This document shows positions 53,100-62,363 of a stretch of DNA of 64,000 nucleotides, one piece after another. Source of the DNA: DAIMFL01 sp964372215. Its GTDB lineage: Bacteria > Pseudomonadota > Alphaproteobacteria > Dongiales > Dongiaceae. Below the pieces are notes generated by a model, which was given only the letters and a program-made list of their open reading frames with translations, was not told the origin of the DNA and did no database searches. The translations under genes were made by a program, and so were the position numbers. The stretch covers positions 1-64,000 of the forward strand of contig CAYJQC010000019.1 in NCBI GenBank assembly GCA_964372215.1, read 5' to 3'. Positions within the stretch are counted from its first letter, which is position 1; the number at the start of each line of letters is the position of its first letter.

Positions 53100-54083
53100 A
53101 TGAGCTTCACCATCGTCGAGCAGGCGCCGGCGCGTCTCAACCGCAGCGAGCTCGCCGTGCCGGGCAGTCAGCCGCAGCTGTTCGAGAAGGCGGCCAAGTC
53201 CGCCGCCGACGTGGTCTTCCTCGACCTCGAGGACGCGGTCGCCCCGGACGACAAGCCGCAGGCCCGCAAGAACGTCATCCAGGCGATCAACGACATCGAC
53301 TGGGGCGCCAAGACCCTGTCGGTCCGGATCAACGGCCTCGACACCCATTTCATGTACCGCGACGTGGTCGACGTGATCGAGCAGACCGGCGAGCGGCTCG
53401 ACCTGATCATGATCCCCAAGGTCGGCACCGCGGCGGACGTCTACGCGGTCGACATGCTGGTCACCCAGTGCGAGGCGGCGAAGGGCCGCAAGAAGCGCAT
53501 CGGCTTCGAGATGATCATCGAGACCGCGCTCGGCATGCAGAACGTCCATGCCATCTCGTCCGCCAGCAAGCGCAACGAATCCCTGCATTTCGGTGTCGCC
53601 GACTACGCCGCCTCGACCAAGGCGCGCACCACCAATATCGGCGGCGTCAATCCCGACTATTCGGTGCTGACCGACAAGGCCGATGACGGCAGCCGCGAGG
53701 TCCACTGGGGCGACATGTGGCATTACGCCATCGCCCGCATGGTGGTGGCGGCGCGCGCCAACGGCCTGCGGCCGGTCGACGGGCCGTTCGGCGACTTCTC
53801 CGACGCCGACGGTTACAACGCCGCCGGCAATCGCGCCGGCGTGCTCGGCTGCGAGGGCAAGTGGGCGATCCATCCCTCCCAGGTGGCGCTCGGCAACGCG
53901 CTGTTCAGCCCGAGCGAGGCCGAGGTCAAGAAGGCCAAGCGCATCATCGAGGCGATGGCCCAGGCCCAGCGCGAGGGCAAGGGCGCCGTCGCATTGGACG
54001 GGCGGCTGATCGACATCGCCTCGATCCGCCAGGCCGAAGTGATGGTGAAAAAGGCCGAACAGGTGGCCGCCGGCGCCCGCTAA
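53100..54083 (+). CDS. mcl1: L-malyl-CoA/beta-methylmalyl-CoA lyase
   Basis: The 327-residue protein belongs to the HpcH/HpaI-CitE family. It closely resembles Rhodobacter Mcl1: FLDLEDAVAPDDKPQARKN, SVRINGLDTHFMYRDVVDV, LIMIPKVGTAADVYAVD, GPFGDFSDADGYNA and GKWAIHPSQVALGN. Mcl1 cleaves or forms malyl-CoA and beta-methylmalyl-CoA in the ethylmalonyl-CoA pathway, consistent with mutase and MeaB in the same window. GGGAGGGG lies 5-8 bases before the ATG at 53100. It is 82 bases upstream of accA. Confidence 0.93.
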   Translation: MSFTIVEQAPARLNRSELAVPGSQPQLFEKAAKSAADVVFLDLEDAVAPDDKPQARKNVIQAINDIDWGAKTLSVRINGLDTHFMYRDVVDVIEQTGERLDLIMIPKVGTAADVYAVDMLVTQCEAAKGRKKRIGFEMIIETALGMQNVHAISSASKRNESLHFGVADYAASTKARTTNIGGVNPDYSVLTDKADDGSREVHWGDMWHYAIARMVVAARANGLRPVDGPFGDFSDADGYNAAGNRAGVLGCEGKWAIHPSQVALGNALFSPSEAEVKKAKRIIEAMAQAQREGKGAVALDGRLIDIASIRQAEVMVKKAEQVAAGAR

Positions 54084-54165
54084 CTCCGCGGCAACATCGA
54101 GCGGGCGGCCGGCCGGACTGCGGCGAGGCCTCCCCAACGCCGCGTCGGTATGGTAGGGAAACCGG

Positions 54166-55122
54166 ATGCCCACCTTCCTGGACTTCGAAAAGCCGATCGC
54201 CGAGCTCGAAGGCAAGATCGAAGAGCTGCGCCATCTCTCCGACGCCGGCGGCATGAACATCGCCGAGGAGGTCGCCAAGCTCCAGACCAAGGCCGACCGG
54301 CTGCTGCGCAGCACCTATGGCAAGCTGTCGCCCTGGCAGAAGGCCCTGGTCGCCCGGCACCCCGAGCGGCCGCATTTCGGCGAGTACGCCGCCGGCCTGC
54401 TCGAGGACTACACCCCGCTCGCCGGCGACCGCGCCTTCGCCGACGATCCGGCAATCCAGGGCGGGCTGGCCCGCTTCCGCGGCCGCAGCATCGTCGTGCT
54501 CGGCCATGAGAAGGGCGCCAACACCGCGTCGCGGGTGCGCCACAATTTTGGCATGGCGCGGCCCGAGGGCTACCGCAAGGCGATCCGCCTGATGGATCTC
54601 GCCGACCGCTTCGGCCTGCCGATCGTGACGTTGGTCGACACGCCCGGCGCCTATCCCGGCATCGATGCCGAGGCGCGCGGCCAGGCGGAAGCGATCGCCC
54701 GCTCGATCGAAACCTGCCTCAAGGTGCGGGTGCCGCTGGTATCCGCGGTGATCGGCGAGGGCGGCTCGGGCGGCGCCATCGCGCTCGCCACCGGCAACCG
54801 CGTGCTGATGCTCGAGCATGCGGTGTATTCGGTGATCTCGCCGGAAGGCTGCGCCTCGATCCTGTGGCGCAGCGCCGACCAGGCCCAGGAAGCGGCCGAG
54901 GCGTTGAAGCTCACCGCCGAGGACCTGCTGAAGCTCGGCATCATCGATGGCATCGTGCCGGAACCGTTGGGCGGTGCCCATCGCGGCCGCAGCGAGACGC
55001 TCGCCGGGCTGGGCGATGCGCTGGAGGCCGCGCTCGGCGAGCTCGACGGCCTCGACGGCGACGCCCTGCGGGCCCAGCGCCGCACCAAGTTCCTGGACAT
55101 GGGCCGGCGCGGGCTGGGCTGA
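54166..55122 (+). CDS. accA: acetyl-CoA carboxylase carboxyltransferase subunit alpha
   Basis: AccA is half of the carboxyltransferase that makes malonyl-CoA for fatty-acid synthesis. The 318-residue protein starts MPTFLDFEKPIAELEGKIEE, the classical opening. Other landmarks are PEGYRKAIRLMDLADRFGLP, VDTPGAYPGIDAEARGQAEA, IGEGGSGGA and SVISPEGCASILWR. Size and all blocks are normal. It follows mcl1 on the same strand. Confidence 0.97.
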   Translation: MPTFLDFEKPIAELEGKIEELRHLSDAGGMNIAEEVAKLQTKADRLLRSTYGKLSPWQKALVARHPERPHFGEYAAGLLEDYTPLAGDRAFADDPAIQGGLARFRGRSIVVLGHEKGANTASRVRHNFGMARPEGYRKAIRLMDLADRFGLPIVTLVDTPGAYPGIDAEARGQAEAIARSIETCLKVRVPLVSAVIGEGGSGGAIALATGNRVLMLEHAVYSVISPEGCASILWRSADQAQEAAEALKLTAEDLLKLGIIDGIVPEPLGGAHRGRSETLAGLGDALEAALGELDGLDGDALRAQRRTKFLDMGRRGLG

Positions 55123-55231
55123 ATGCCGGCCGCTCTGTTCCGCGCCGCGGAGACGCCATAGTCTCGCCCCAGGATCGCCACGCGGCGGCCCGATCATGCG
55201 CCGGCCGTGGTGGCTCGTCTGGGGGGATTCC

Positions 55232-58200
55232 ATGCTTCGCCCGATTCTTGCGCTGATCGTCGTCATGCTCGTCGGCATCGCGGGCGCCGCCCCGCTGCGC
55301 GCCGATTCCGACATCATCATCCGGATCGACCCGGCGCGCGACCAGGCGGAACCGGCCGACAAGCCCGCCGCCGGCAAGCCGCTCTCCCTGAGCTTCCGCG
55401 AGCTGCAGGTGGTGTCGGAACGACCCAGCGCCGAGGTCTGCTTCACCTTCAACCTGCTGCTCGACCGCGCCCCCGACATCGCGCTCGAAAACTACGTGAC
55501 GGTCGAGCCGGCGGTGCGGGTCGCCGCCACCGCGCGCGACAACGTGCTCTGCCTGGAAGGCTTCGAGCACGGCCGCGACTACACGGTGACCCTGCTCGCG
55601 GGGCTGCCCGGAATCGGCGGCACGCTCGACGAGGCGCAGAGCCACGCGGTCAGGATCGAGGACATGGCGCCGAGCCTGGCGTTCGCCGATGGCGGCGTGA
55701 TCTTGCCGCGGCTCGGCAACGAGGGGCTGCCGCTCCGGACCGTCAATCTCGACAAGGTGCATGTGGCGATCGCGCGCATCCACGACCGCAACCTGGTCGA
55801 CGAGCTGCGCAGCGACCAGTTCCGCTCCTACTGGGATTATCGCACCGCCGCGATCGTCGCCGACGGCCAGGGCGAGTGGGTCTGGGAGGGCGATCTCCTG
55901 GTCGACGGGCGGCGCAACGCCCAGGTGGTGACCGCGCTGCCGATCGACGCGACCATCGGCGACCTGAAGCCCGGCATCTATCTGGCCACCGCTACCGGGA
56001 TCGGCCCGGACGGCGACGAGCTGCGCGACGAATCCGGCTATCCGCGCAATCCCGCCAACCAGTGGTTCGTGGTCTCCGACCTCGGCCTCACCAGTTTCGT
56101 CGGCGAGGACGGGGCGCTGGTCCAGGTGCGTTCGCTCGCCGGCGCGCAGCCGCTGGCGGGGGTCGAGGTCGCGCTGGTCTCGCGCAACAACAAGGAGCTG
56201 GCGCGGCAAGCCAGCGACGCGGCCGGCTATGTGCGCTTCGATCCGGGGCTGGTGCGCGGCCGCGGCGGCAACGCGGCGGCGGCGATCTACGCCTACGGCG
56301 CCGAGGGCGAGTTCTCTTTCATCGGCCTCGAAGGCCCGGCGCTCGATCTGTCCAACCAGGACACCGGCGGCCGGCCGGTGCCGGGGCCGCTCGACGCCTT
56401 CCTGTATACCGAGCGCGGCATCTACCGCCCGGGCGAGACCGCCCATCTCACCATGCTGCTGCGCGACGATCAGGCGCGCGCGGTCGAGAACCTGCCGCTC
56501 ACCGTCCGGCTGCGCCGGCCCGACGGCGTCGAGGCCGACCAGCGCATCCTGGAGGACCAGGGCGGCGGCAGCTTCGCACTCGAGATTCCCCTGGCGCTCA
56601 CCGCGATGAGCGGCCAGTGGAGCGTCACCGCCTATGCCGCCGCCGACGCCGCGGAGGCCGATGCCGTCGGCAGCGTCTATTTCGTGGTCGAGGACTTCGT
56701 GCCGCCGCGCATCGAGTTCGACCTGTCCTCCGCTGCGGCGCGCGTCGAGCCGGAGGTCGAGGTGCCGGTGGAGATCGACGCGCGCTATCTCTACGGCGCG
56801 CCGGCCGCCGACCTTGCCGGCGAGCTCGCCGTGGTGGTGCGCCCGGCGGCGCATCCCTATCCCGACCATGACGGCTATCGCTTTGGCCTGGAGCTTGATT
56901 GGGACACCACGCCGGTCCAGCTCGAGCCGGTGGCTTTCCGCACCGGCGAGGACGGCAAGGCGACGGCCGGCTTCGTGCTCGACGCGCTGCCCGACACCAC
57001 CCTGCCGCTCGAGGCGGTGCTGCGTGCCGCCATGTTCGACATCGGCGGCCGCCCGGTGCGCCGCGAGATCACCCTGCCGGTGGTCAGCCGCCCCTTCGCG
57101 ATCGGTCTGCGCCCGCGCTTCGACAACGACGTCGTCGACAGCGACGCGGTGGCCGGGTTCGACGTGATCGCCCTCGACCCCGACGGCCGGCCGATCGACC
57201 AGCCCGGCCTCACCTGGGAGCTGGTCAAGGTCTTCGGCGAATGGAGCTACTACAGCGACTATAGCGGCCGCGGCCGCTGGCAGCGCATCGACCGCGATTC
57301 GCCGCGCATCGCCGGCGGCACGCTCGATCTCACGGCGTCGGCGCCGGCGACGGTCGAGGCGCAGGTCGGCTGGGGTTCCTACCGGATCGAGGTGTTCGAC
57401 CTCGAGACCGGCGCCGCCAGCAGCGTGGGCTTCCATGCCGGCTGGTGGGGCGCCGCGGACGAGAACGACGGCGCCCCCGACGCGGTGGCGATCACCCTCG
57501 ACCGCGACGTCTATGCCCCTGGCGACATCGCGCACGCCTTCGTCAAGCCGCCCTTCGAGGCCGACGTGGCGATCGCCACGGTCGGCCGCGGCACCCGTGT
57601 GCTGACCAGCCGCCATGTCGGGGCCGCGGGCGCCGAGATCGAGCTGCCGGTGCCGGACGACGCGACCGCCGGATTCTATGTCGTCGCCAACGCCTTCGCG
57701 CCGGGCGCGCGCGGCGCCGACGGCGCCGGCCAGGGCGCGCTGCCGCGCCGGGCGATCGGGGTTCACTGGCTCACCGTCGATCCGGCCGGGCAACGCCTCG
57801 AGGTGACGCTGGAGCTGCCGGAGAAGCTGCTGCCCGAGCAGACCGTGAACGTGCCGGTCGCGGTCGCCGGCGCGGCCCCGGGGGAGGCGGTGTTCCTCAC
57901 CCTGGCGGCGGTCGATGACGGAGTGCTGCAGCTCACCGGCTTCGCCGCGCCCGACCCGCTCGGCTACTATCTCGGCAAGCAGCGCCTGGGGGTCGACATC
58001 CGCGACCTCTACGGCGAGCTGATCGATCCCGCCGGCGCGGTGCGCGGCACGGTGCGCAGCGGCGGCGACGGCGCGGCGGATGCGCGCCAGCTCGCCAACC
58101 TGCCGAAGCGCAACACCGAGGTGGTCTCGCTGTTCTCCGGCGCGTTGCGCGTCGGCGCCGACGGCCGGGCCGACGTGCCGCTCGACATCCCCGCGTTCAA

Positions 58201-60169
58201 CGGCCGTCTGCGGCTGATGGCGGTGGCGTGGTCCGCCACCCGCATGGGCCATGCCGAGCAGACCGTCGTCGTGCGCGCGCCGGTGGTGGCGGAGCTCTCG
58301 ATGCCGCTCTATCTGGCGCCCGGCGACCGCAGCGATCTCGTGCTCTCCCTGCACAATCTCGACGGTCCCGCCGGCGACTACCGGGTCGCGCTCGACGCCG
58401 AAGGCGCGGTTGCGGTCGACGGCGCACCCGTCGGCGCCGCGCCCGTCACGCTGGATTCGGGCGCGCAATGGCGCGCCGCGGTGTCGCTCAGGGCGCTCGA
58501 TCCCGGCGAGGGCCGGCTGCATCTCGCCGTCACCGGCCCCGACGGTGCCGCCTTCGCCCGCGACTGGGAGATCGCGGTGCGGCCGGCGAACCCGATCGAC
58601 CTGCGCCGCCTGGCCGCGGTGCTGGCGCCCGGCCAGTCGCTCGACCTCGGCTGGGACGTCGCCGACGGCCTGTCCCGCGCCACGGCGACCGTCAATCTCA
58701 GCGTCGGCTCGGTGCCGGACTTCGACGCGCCGGGCCTGGTCGGTGCCCTCGACCGCTCGCATTTCCGCTGGACCGAGAGCATCGCCAGCAGCGCCGTGCC
58801 GCTGCTGTATTTCGGCCCGGAGATGGTGCAGCAGGGGCTGGCCAGGGCCGAGGACTTGGACGATCGCCTGCAGGACGCCGTCGACCGACTGCTCGGCTGG
58901 CAGGTCGCCCGCGGCAGCTTCGCGACGGCCTGGATCTATTGGGACCAGCGGACGGAGGAATGGCTCACCGCCTACGTGCTCGATTTCCTGACCCGGGCGG
59001 ACGAACAGGGCGCGCGGGTCACCGAACTCGGCTATCGGCGCGGCATCCGCTTCCTGAATCGCTTCATCTCCCAGGATCCGGGCGGCGAGCATGGCCTGGC
59101 GGTGCAGGCCTATGCCTATTACGTGCTCGCCCGCTCCGGCAACATGGACGCCGGCCGGGCGCGCCGCTTCTTCGAGGCGCGCGGGCGGGACCTGCCGACC
59201 GATCTCGCGCGCGCGCAGATCGGCGCCGCCCTGGCGCGGCTCGGCGACCGGCAGGATGCCGTCGCCGCCTTCCAGGCGATCGACGACGACGGGCTGCTCA
59301 GCCTGGTCGCCACCGGCCGGCGCGGCAGCCCGTACGACTATGCCTCGCCGCTGCGCGAGCGTGCCGCGGTCCTCACCATGATGGCCGAGAGCGGCGTCGC
59401 GGACCCCAAGCGCCTGACCCGGATGGCGGCGGCGCTGGCCAGGGACGTCGCCGCCACGCGCCGGTTGAGCGCCCAGGAAATGGCCTGGAGCCTCTATTTG
59501 ACCCACGCGCTGGCGGCCTTCGATCGACCGGTGACGCTGTCGGTCGACGGCATTGCGGTGACTCCGGACAATGTCAGGACGATGCCGTTCGTCCGGCGCT
59601 TCTCTGGCAGCGGCGCCGAAGGCGACCGGCTGGCCAGCCTGCGCAACGACGGCGACCGGCCGGCCTATGTCTCGGTCTCGGCGATCGGCAATCCGACCGG
59701 CGCGCTGCCGGCGGAGGAGAACGGCTTCACCATTTCGCGGCGGATCGTCGACCGCTTCGGCAACCCGGTCGATCTCGGCGCGGTGCGGCAGAACGACGTG
59801 CTGGTCGTGCTGATCCAGGGCCGGGGCCTTGACGAGGACGGCGGCCAGATCACCGTCGCCGACATGCTGCCGGCCGGCTTCGAGATCGAGAGCGCCGAAC
59901 TCACGGGCGGCGAGGAGCAGGGCAACTATCCCTGGCTGCCGCAGCAGAGCCAGCCGCAGCGGGCCGAGGCCCGGGAGGACCGCTTCGTCGCGCTGGTCGA
60001 CCTGCCGGCCTACAACTGGAAATACCAGGGCGAGTTCAGCTTGGCCTATCTGGTCCGCGCGGTGACGCCGGGCGACTACGTGCTGCCCGGCACCTATGTC
60101 GAGGACATGTTCCGGCCGAGCGCGTTCGCCCGCGGCGCCGCCGGCCGGCTGCGCATCGTCAGGGAATAG
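55232..60169 (+). CDS. bacterial alpha-2-macroglobulin (A2M) without thioester
   Basis: This 1645-residue periplasmic protein has a signal peptide (LRPILALIVVMLVGIAGAAPL) and the domain series of bacterial A2Ms: N-terminal MG domains, a FLYTERGIYRPGETAHLTM block, a bait-like segment, the A2M domain with GRLRLMAVAWS, and a C-terminal helical barrel-like domain. At the place where YfhM-type proteins have the GCLEQ thioester, the sequence reads RWTES (about 1179-1183), so Cys and Gln are lost and no thioester can form. A2Ms trap proteases entering the periplasm; this one would act without covalent capture. The start at 55232 has a GGGGGGA site; ATG 55196 is an alternative. PbpC starts 4 bases after the stop. 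Confidence 0.93.
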   Translation: MLRPILALIVVMLVGIAGAAPLRADSDIIIRIDPARDQAEPADKPAAGKPLSLSFRELQVVSERPSAEVCFTFNLLLDRAPDIALENYVTVEPAVRVAATARDNVLCLEGFEHGRDYTVTLLAGLPGIGGTLDEAQSHAVRIEDMAPSLAFADGGVILPRLGNEGLPLRTVNLDKVHVAIARIHDRNLVDELRSDQFRSYWDYRTAAIVADGQGEWVWEGDLLVDGRRNAQVVTALPIDATIGDLKPGIYLATATGIGPDGDELRDESGYPRNPANQWFVVSDLGLTSFVGEDGALVQVRSLAGAQPLAGVEVALVSRNNKELARQASDAAGYVRFDPGLVRGRGGNAAAAIYAYGAEGEFSFIGLEGPALDLSNQDTGGRPVPGPLDAFLYTERGIYRPGETAHLTMLLRDDQARAVENLPLTVRLRRPDGVEADQRILEDQGGGSFALEIPLALTAMSGQWSVTAYAAADAAEADAVGSVYFVVEDFVPPRIEFDLSSAAARVEPEVEVPVEIDARYLYGAPAADLAGELAVVVRPAAHPYPDHDGYRFGLELDWDTTPVQLEPVAFRTGEDGKATAGFVLDALPDTTLPLEAVLRAAMFDIGGRPVRREITLPVVSRPFAIGLRPRFDNDVVDSDAVAGFDVIALDPDGRPIDQPGLTWELVKVFGEWSYYSDYSGRGRWQRIDRDSPRIAGGTLDLTASAPATVEAQVGWGSYRIEVFDLETGAASSVGFHAGWWGAADENDGAPDAVAITLDRDVYAPGDIAHAFVKPPFEADVAIATVGRGTRVLTSRHVGAAGAEIELPVPDDATAGFYVVANAFAPGARGADGAGQGALPRRAIGVHWLTVDPAGQRLEVTLELPEKLLPEQTVNVPVAVAGAAPGEAVFLTLAAVDDGVLQLTGFAAPDPLGYYLGKQRLGVDIRDLYGELIDPAGAVRGTVRSGGDGAADARQLANLPKRNTEVVSLFSGALRVGADGRADVPLDIPAFNGRLRLMAVAWSATRMGHAEQTVVVRAPVVAELSMPLYLAPGDRSDLVLSLHNLDGPAGDYRVALDAEGAVAVDGAPVGAAPVTLDSGAQWRAAVSLRALDPGEGRLHLAVTGPDGAAFARDWEIAVRPANPIDLRRLAAVLAPGQSLDLGWDVADGLSRATATVNLSVGSVPDFDAPGLVGALDRSHFRWTESIASSAVPLLYFGPEMVQQGLARAEDLDDRLQDAVDRLLGWQVARGSFATAWIYWDQRTEEWLTAYVLDFLTRADEQGARVTELGYRRGIRFLNRFISQDPGGEHGLAVQAYAYYVLARSGNMDAGRARRFFEARGRDLPTDLARAQIGAALARLGDRQDAVAAFQAIDDDGLLSLVATGRRGSPYDYASPLRERAAVLTMMAESGVADPKRLTRMAAALARDVAATRRLSAQEMAWSLYLTHALAAFDRPVTLSVDGIAVTPDNVRTMPFVRRFSGSGAEGDRLASLRNDGDRPAYVSVSAIGNPTGALPAEENGFTISRRIVDRFGNPVDLGAVRQNDVLVVLIQGRGLDEDGGQITVADMLPAGFEIESAELTGGEEQGNYPWLPQQSQPQRAEAREDRFVALVDLPAYNWKYQGEFSLAYLVRAVTPGDYVLPGTYVEDMFRPSAFARGAAGRLRIVRE

Positions 60170-60173
60170 GCCG

Positions 60174-62354
60174 ATGCGCCGGCGCTGGCATCGCTGGCTT
60201 GCGGGGTGCGGCGCCGCGGTTGCGTGCCTGGCGCTCACCGGGCTCGCGCTCGATCGGCTGTTCCCGCTCGATCTCGGCCGTTTCCACCAGCCCTCGGTGG
60301 TGGTGACCGATCGCGACGGCGTCATGCTGCGCGCCTTCACCGCGCCCGACGGGGCGTGGCGCCTGCCGGTCCACGCGGCCGAGGTCGATCCGCTCTACTT
60401 GCGCATGCTGATCGCCTACGAGGACCAGCGCTTCGCGCGCCATCCCGGCGTCGACCCCCTGGCGGTGCTGCGCGCCGCGGCGCAATGGGCGGGCGAGGGC
60501 CGTATCGTCTCGGGCGCCTCGACCCTCACCATGCAGGTGGCGCGGCTGCTCGAGCCGCGCCCGCGCGGGCTGGCGGCGAAGCTGGTGCAGATGGGCCGCG
60601 CGCTTCAGCTCGAGCTGCATCTGCCCAAGGACGAGATCCTCGATCTCTATCTCGCCCTGGCGCCGTTCGGCGGCAATCTGGAAGGGGTGCGCGCGGCCAG
60701 CCTCGCCTATTTCGGCAAGGAGCCGCGGCGGCTCACCGAGGCCGAGGCGGCGCTGCTGGTCGCGCTGCCGCGCTCGCCCGAGCGGCTGCGCCCCGACCGC
60801 GACGGCGCCGCGGCGCGCGACGCGCGCAACGAGGTGCTGGAACGCGTCGCGGCGCGCGGCGTCATCGATGCCGAAATGGCGCGCCAGGCGATGGCCGAAC
60901 CAGTGCCTTCCGCGCGCCTCGCCTTGCCCTTCCTGGCGCCCCATCTGGCCGAACGCGCGCTCGGCCTCGCCGCGCCCGCGGACGGCGCGATCCGCACCAC
61001 GATCGACGCGCGGCTGCAGGCGGCGATCGAGGACATGCTGGGCCGGCGCGTCCTCGCCTTCGGCCCGGACACGGCCACGGCGGTCGTCGTGCTGCACCAT
61101 CCGACGATGGAGCTCAGGGCCTATGTCGGGGCGCCCGACTACTTCGACGCCAGGCGCCGCGGCATGATCGACATGGCGGCCGCCGTGCGCTCGCCGGGCT
61201 CGGCCCTGAAGCCGTTCATCTACGCCCTGGCCTTCGATGCCCTGCTGGTGCATCCGGACACGCTGATCGCCGACACCGCCCAGGCCTTCGGCGACTACAC
61301 GCCGGTCAATTTCGACGGCGGATTCCACGGCGACGTCACCGCGCGCGAGGCGCTGCAGCGCTCGCTCAACCTGCCGGCGGTGATGCTGCTCGACCGCATC
61401 GGTCCGGCGGCGTTCGACGCCGCCCTGCGCCGGGTCGGCGTCACCCTGCGCTTCGACCGCCGGCACGGGCCGGCGACCCTGCCCCTGGCGCTCGGCGGTG
61501 CCGGGCTCACGCTCGAGGAACTGGTGCGGCTCTACACGGCGCTGCCGAGTGGCGGCGTGGTGCGGCCGGTCGTGATGCTGCAACGGCCGGGCGCGGACGA
61601 TCCCGGCGACCTGTCCGGCGCGCGGCTGTTCGGACCGGCCGCCGCCTGGTACACGTCGCGCATCCTCGAGGGCGTGGCGCCGCCGGCCGGCCGCGCCGCG
61701 GCGGGCCGGGTGCCCGGCCTGACCGTCGGGTTCAAGACCGGGACCTCCTACGGCTTCCGCGACGCCTGGGCGGTGGGCAATGTCGGCGACTACACGGTCG
61801 GGGTCTGGGTCGGCCGGCCCGACGGCACACCGTGCAGCGACTGCGTCGGCATCGCCGCCGCCGCGCCGCTCCTGTTCAACGTCGCCGACCTGCTGCCGCC
61901 GGGGCGGCCGTCGCCGGTCGCGCCACCGGCGGGCGTCATCGCCGGGCCGACCAGCGCCTTGCCACAAGCCCTGCGCCGGCTCGGCGGACCGGCGGCGGAA
62001 GCCAACACGCCGGCGGCCGGGGCGGGGCGCGGGGGAACCGTACCCGGGGGGGGCCCCCCGCCGCGGGTGGGGGGGGGCCGCGGCGGGGGNNNNNNNNNNC
62101 TGCCGGAGGGCTACCGGTACGAGTACGGCGGCCGCGGGGGGGGGGGGGGGGGGCCCGCGGGGGCGGGGGGCGCCGGGGGGGGCGCGCAGCCCTTGCGCTG
62201 GCTGGTGAACGGGCGGCCGGTCGCCGCCAGCGGACGGCGGTCGGACGGCGAATGGCAGCCTGACGGCACCGGCTTCGCCCGGGTCGAGGTGATCGACGCC
62301 GTCGGGCGCAGCGCCGCCGCCGAGATCTTCATCGCGCCGACCGGCGAGCCATAG
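60174..62354 (+). CDS. pbpC: penicillin-binding protein 1C (C-terminus damaged by an assembly gap)
   Basis: PbpC combines a glycosyltransferase (about 60-220; catalytic Glu83 in AYEDQRFARHPGVD) and a transpeptidase domain (SPGSALKPF near 340 and KTGTSYGFRDAWAVG at 521). The N-terminus has a single membrane anchor. A C-terminal BiPBP-type domain (LRWLVNGRPV to the stop) is present after the gap. PbpC with A2M is a conserved pair: A2M is thought to protect the envelope while PbpC repairs the wall. Ten Ns at 62090-62099 and abnormal poly-G runs on both sides mean the frame and residues between about 610 and 670 cannot be trusted. The 726-residue length is therefore only nominal. Confidence 0.9.
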   Translation: MRRRWHRWLAGCGAAVACLALTGLALDRLFPLDLGRFHQPSVVVTDRDGVMLRAFTAPDGAWRLPVHAAEVDPLYLRMLIAYEDQRFARHPGVDPLAVLRAAAQWAGEGRIVSGASTLTMQVARLLEPRPRGLAAKLVQMGRALQLELHLPKDEILDLYLALAPFGGNLEGVRAASLAYFGKEPRRLTEAEAALLVALPRSPERLRPDRDGAAARDARNEVLERVAARGVIDAEMARQAMAEPVPSARLALPFLAPHLAERALGLAAPADGAIRTTIDARLQAAIEDMLGRRVLAFGPDTATAVVVLHHPTMELRAYVGAPDYFDARRRGMIDMAAAVRSPGSALKPFIYALAFDALLVHPDTLIADTAQAFGDYTPVNFDGGFHGDVTAREALQRSLNLPAVMLLDRIGPAAFDAALRRVGVTLRFDRRHGPATLPLALGGAGLTLEELVRLYTALPSGGVVRPVVMLQRPGADDPGDLSGARLFGPAAAWYTSRILEGVAPPAGRAAAGRVPGLTVGFKTGTSYGFRDAWAVGNVGDYTVGVWVGRPDGTPCSDCVGIAAAAPLLFNVADLLPPGRPSPVAPPAGVIAGPTSALPQALRRLGGPAAEANTPAAGAGRGGTVPGGGPPPRVGGGRGGXXXXLPEGYRYEYGGRGGGGGGPAGAGGAGGGAQPLRWLVNGRPVAASGRRSDGEWQPDGTGFARVEVIDAVGRSAAAEIFIAPTGEP
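62000..62190. other. assembly gap with low-quality G-rich flanks
   Basis: Ten Ns at 62090-62099 are flanked by runs of up to 18 Gs or by mixed G/C runs (for example 62046-62060 and 62136-62153). Such runs occur nowhere else in the window. The protein translated here becomes Gly-only low complexity inside an otherwise normal PbpC, so the sequence is almost certainly an artefact of read errors or gap closure. Confidence 0.9.
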
Positions 62355-62363
62355 TCGTACGGT

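Noticed and set aside
54941..60340. An open frame of about 1,800 codons on the minus strand opposite the A2M gene
   Set aside because: It is a by-product of high GC content opposite a real, strongly supported gene; its translation is low-complexity Arg/Asp/Gly/Ala sequence without any domain.
62100..62200. A Gly-rich domain in PbpC
   Set aside because: It comes from poly-G runs next to ten Ns and is best explained as sequencing or assembly error.
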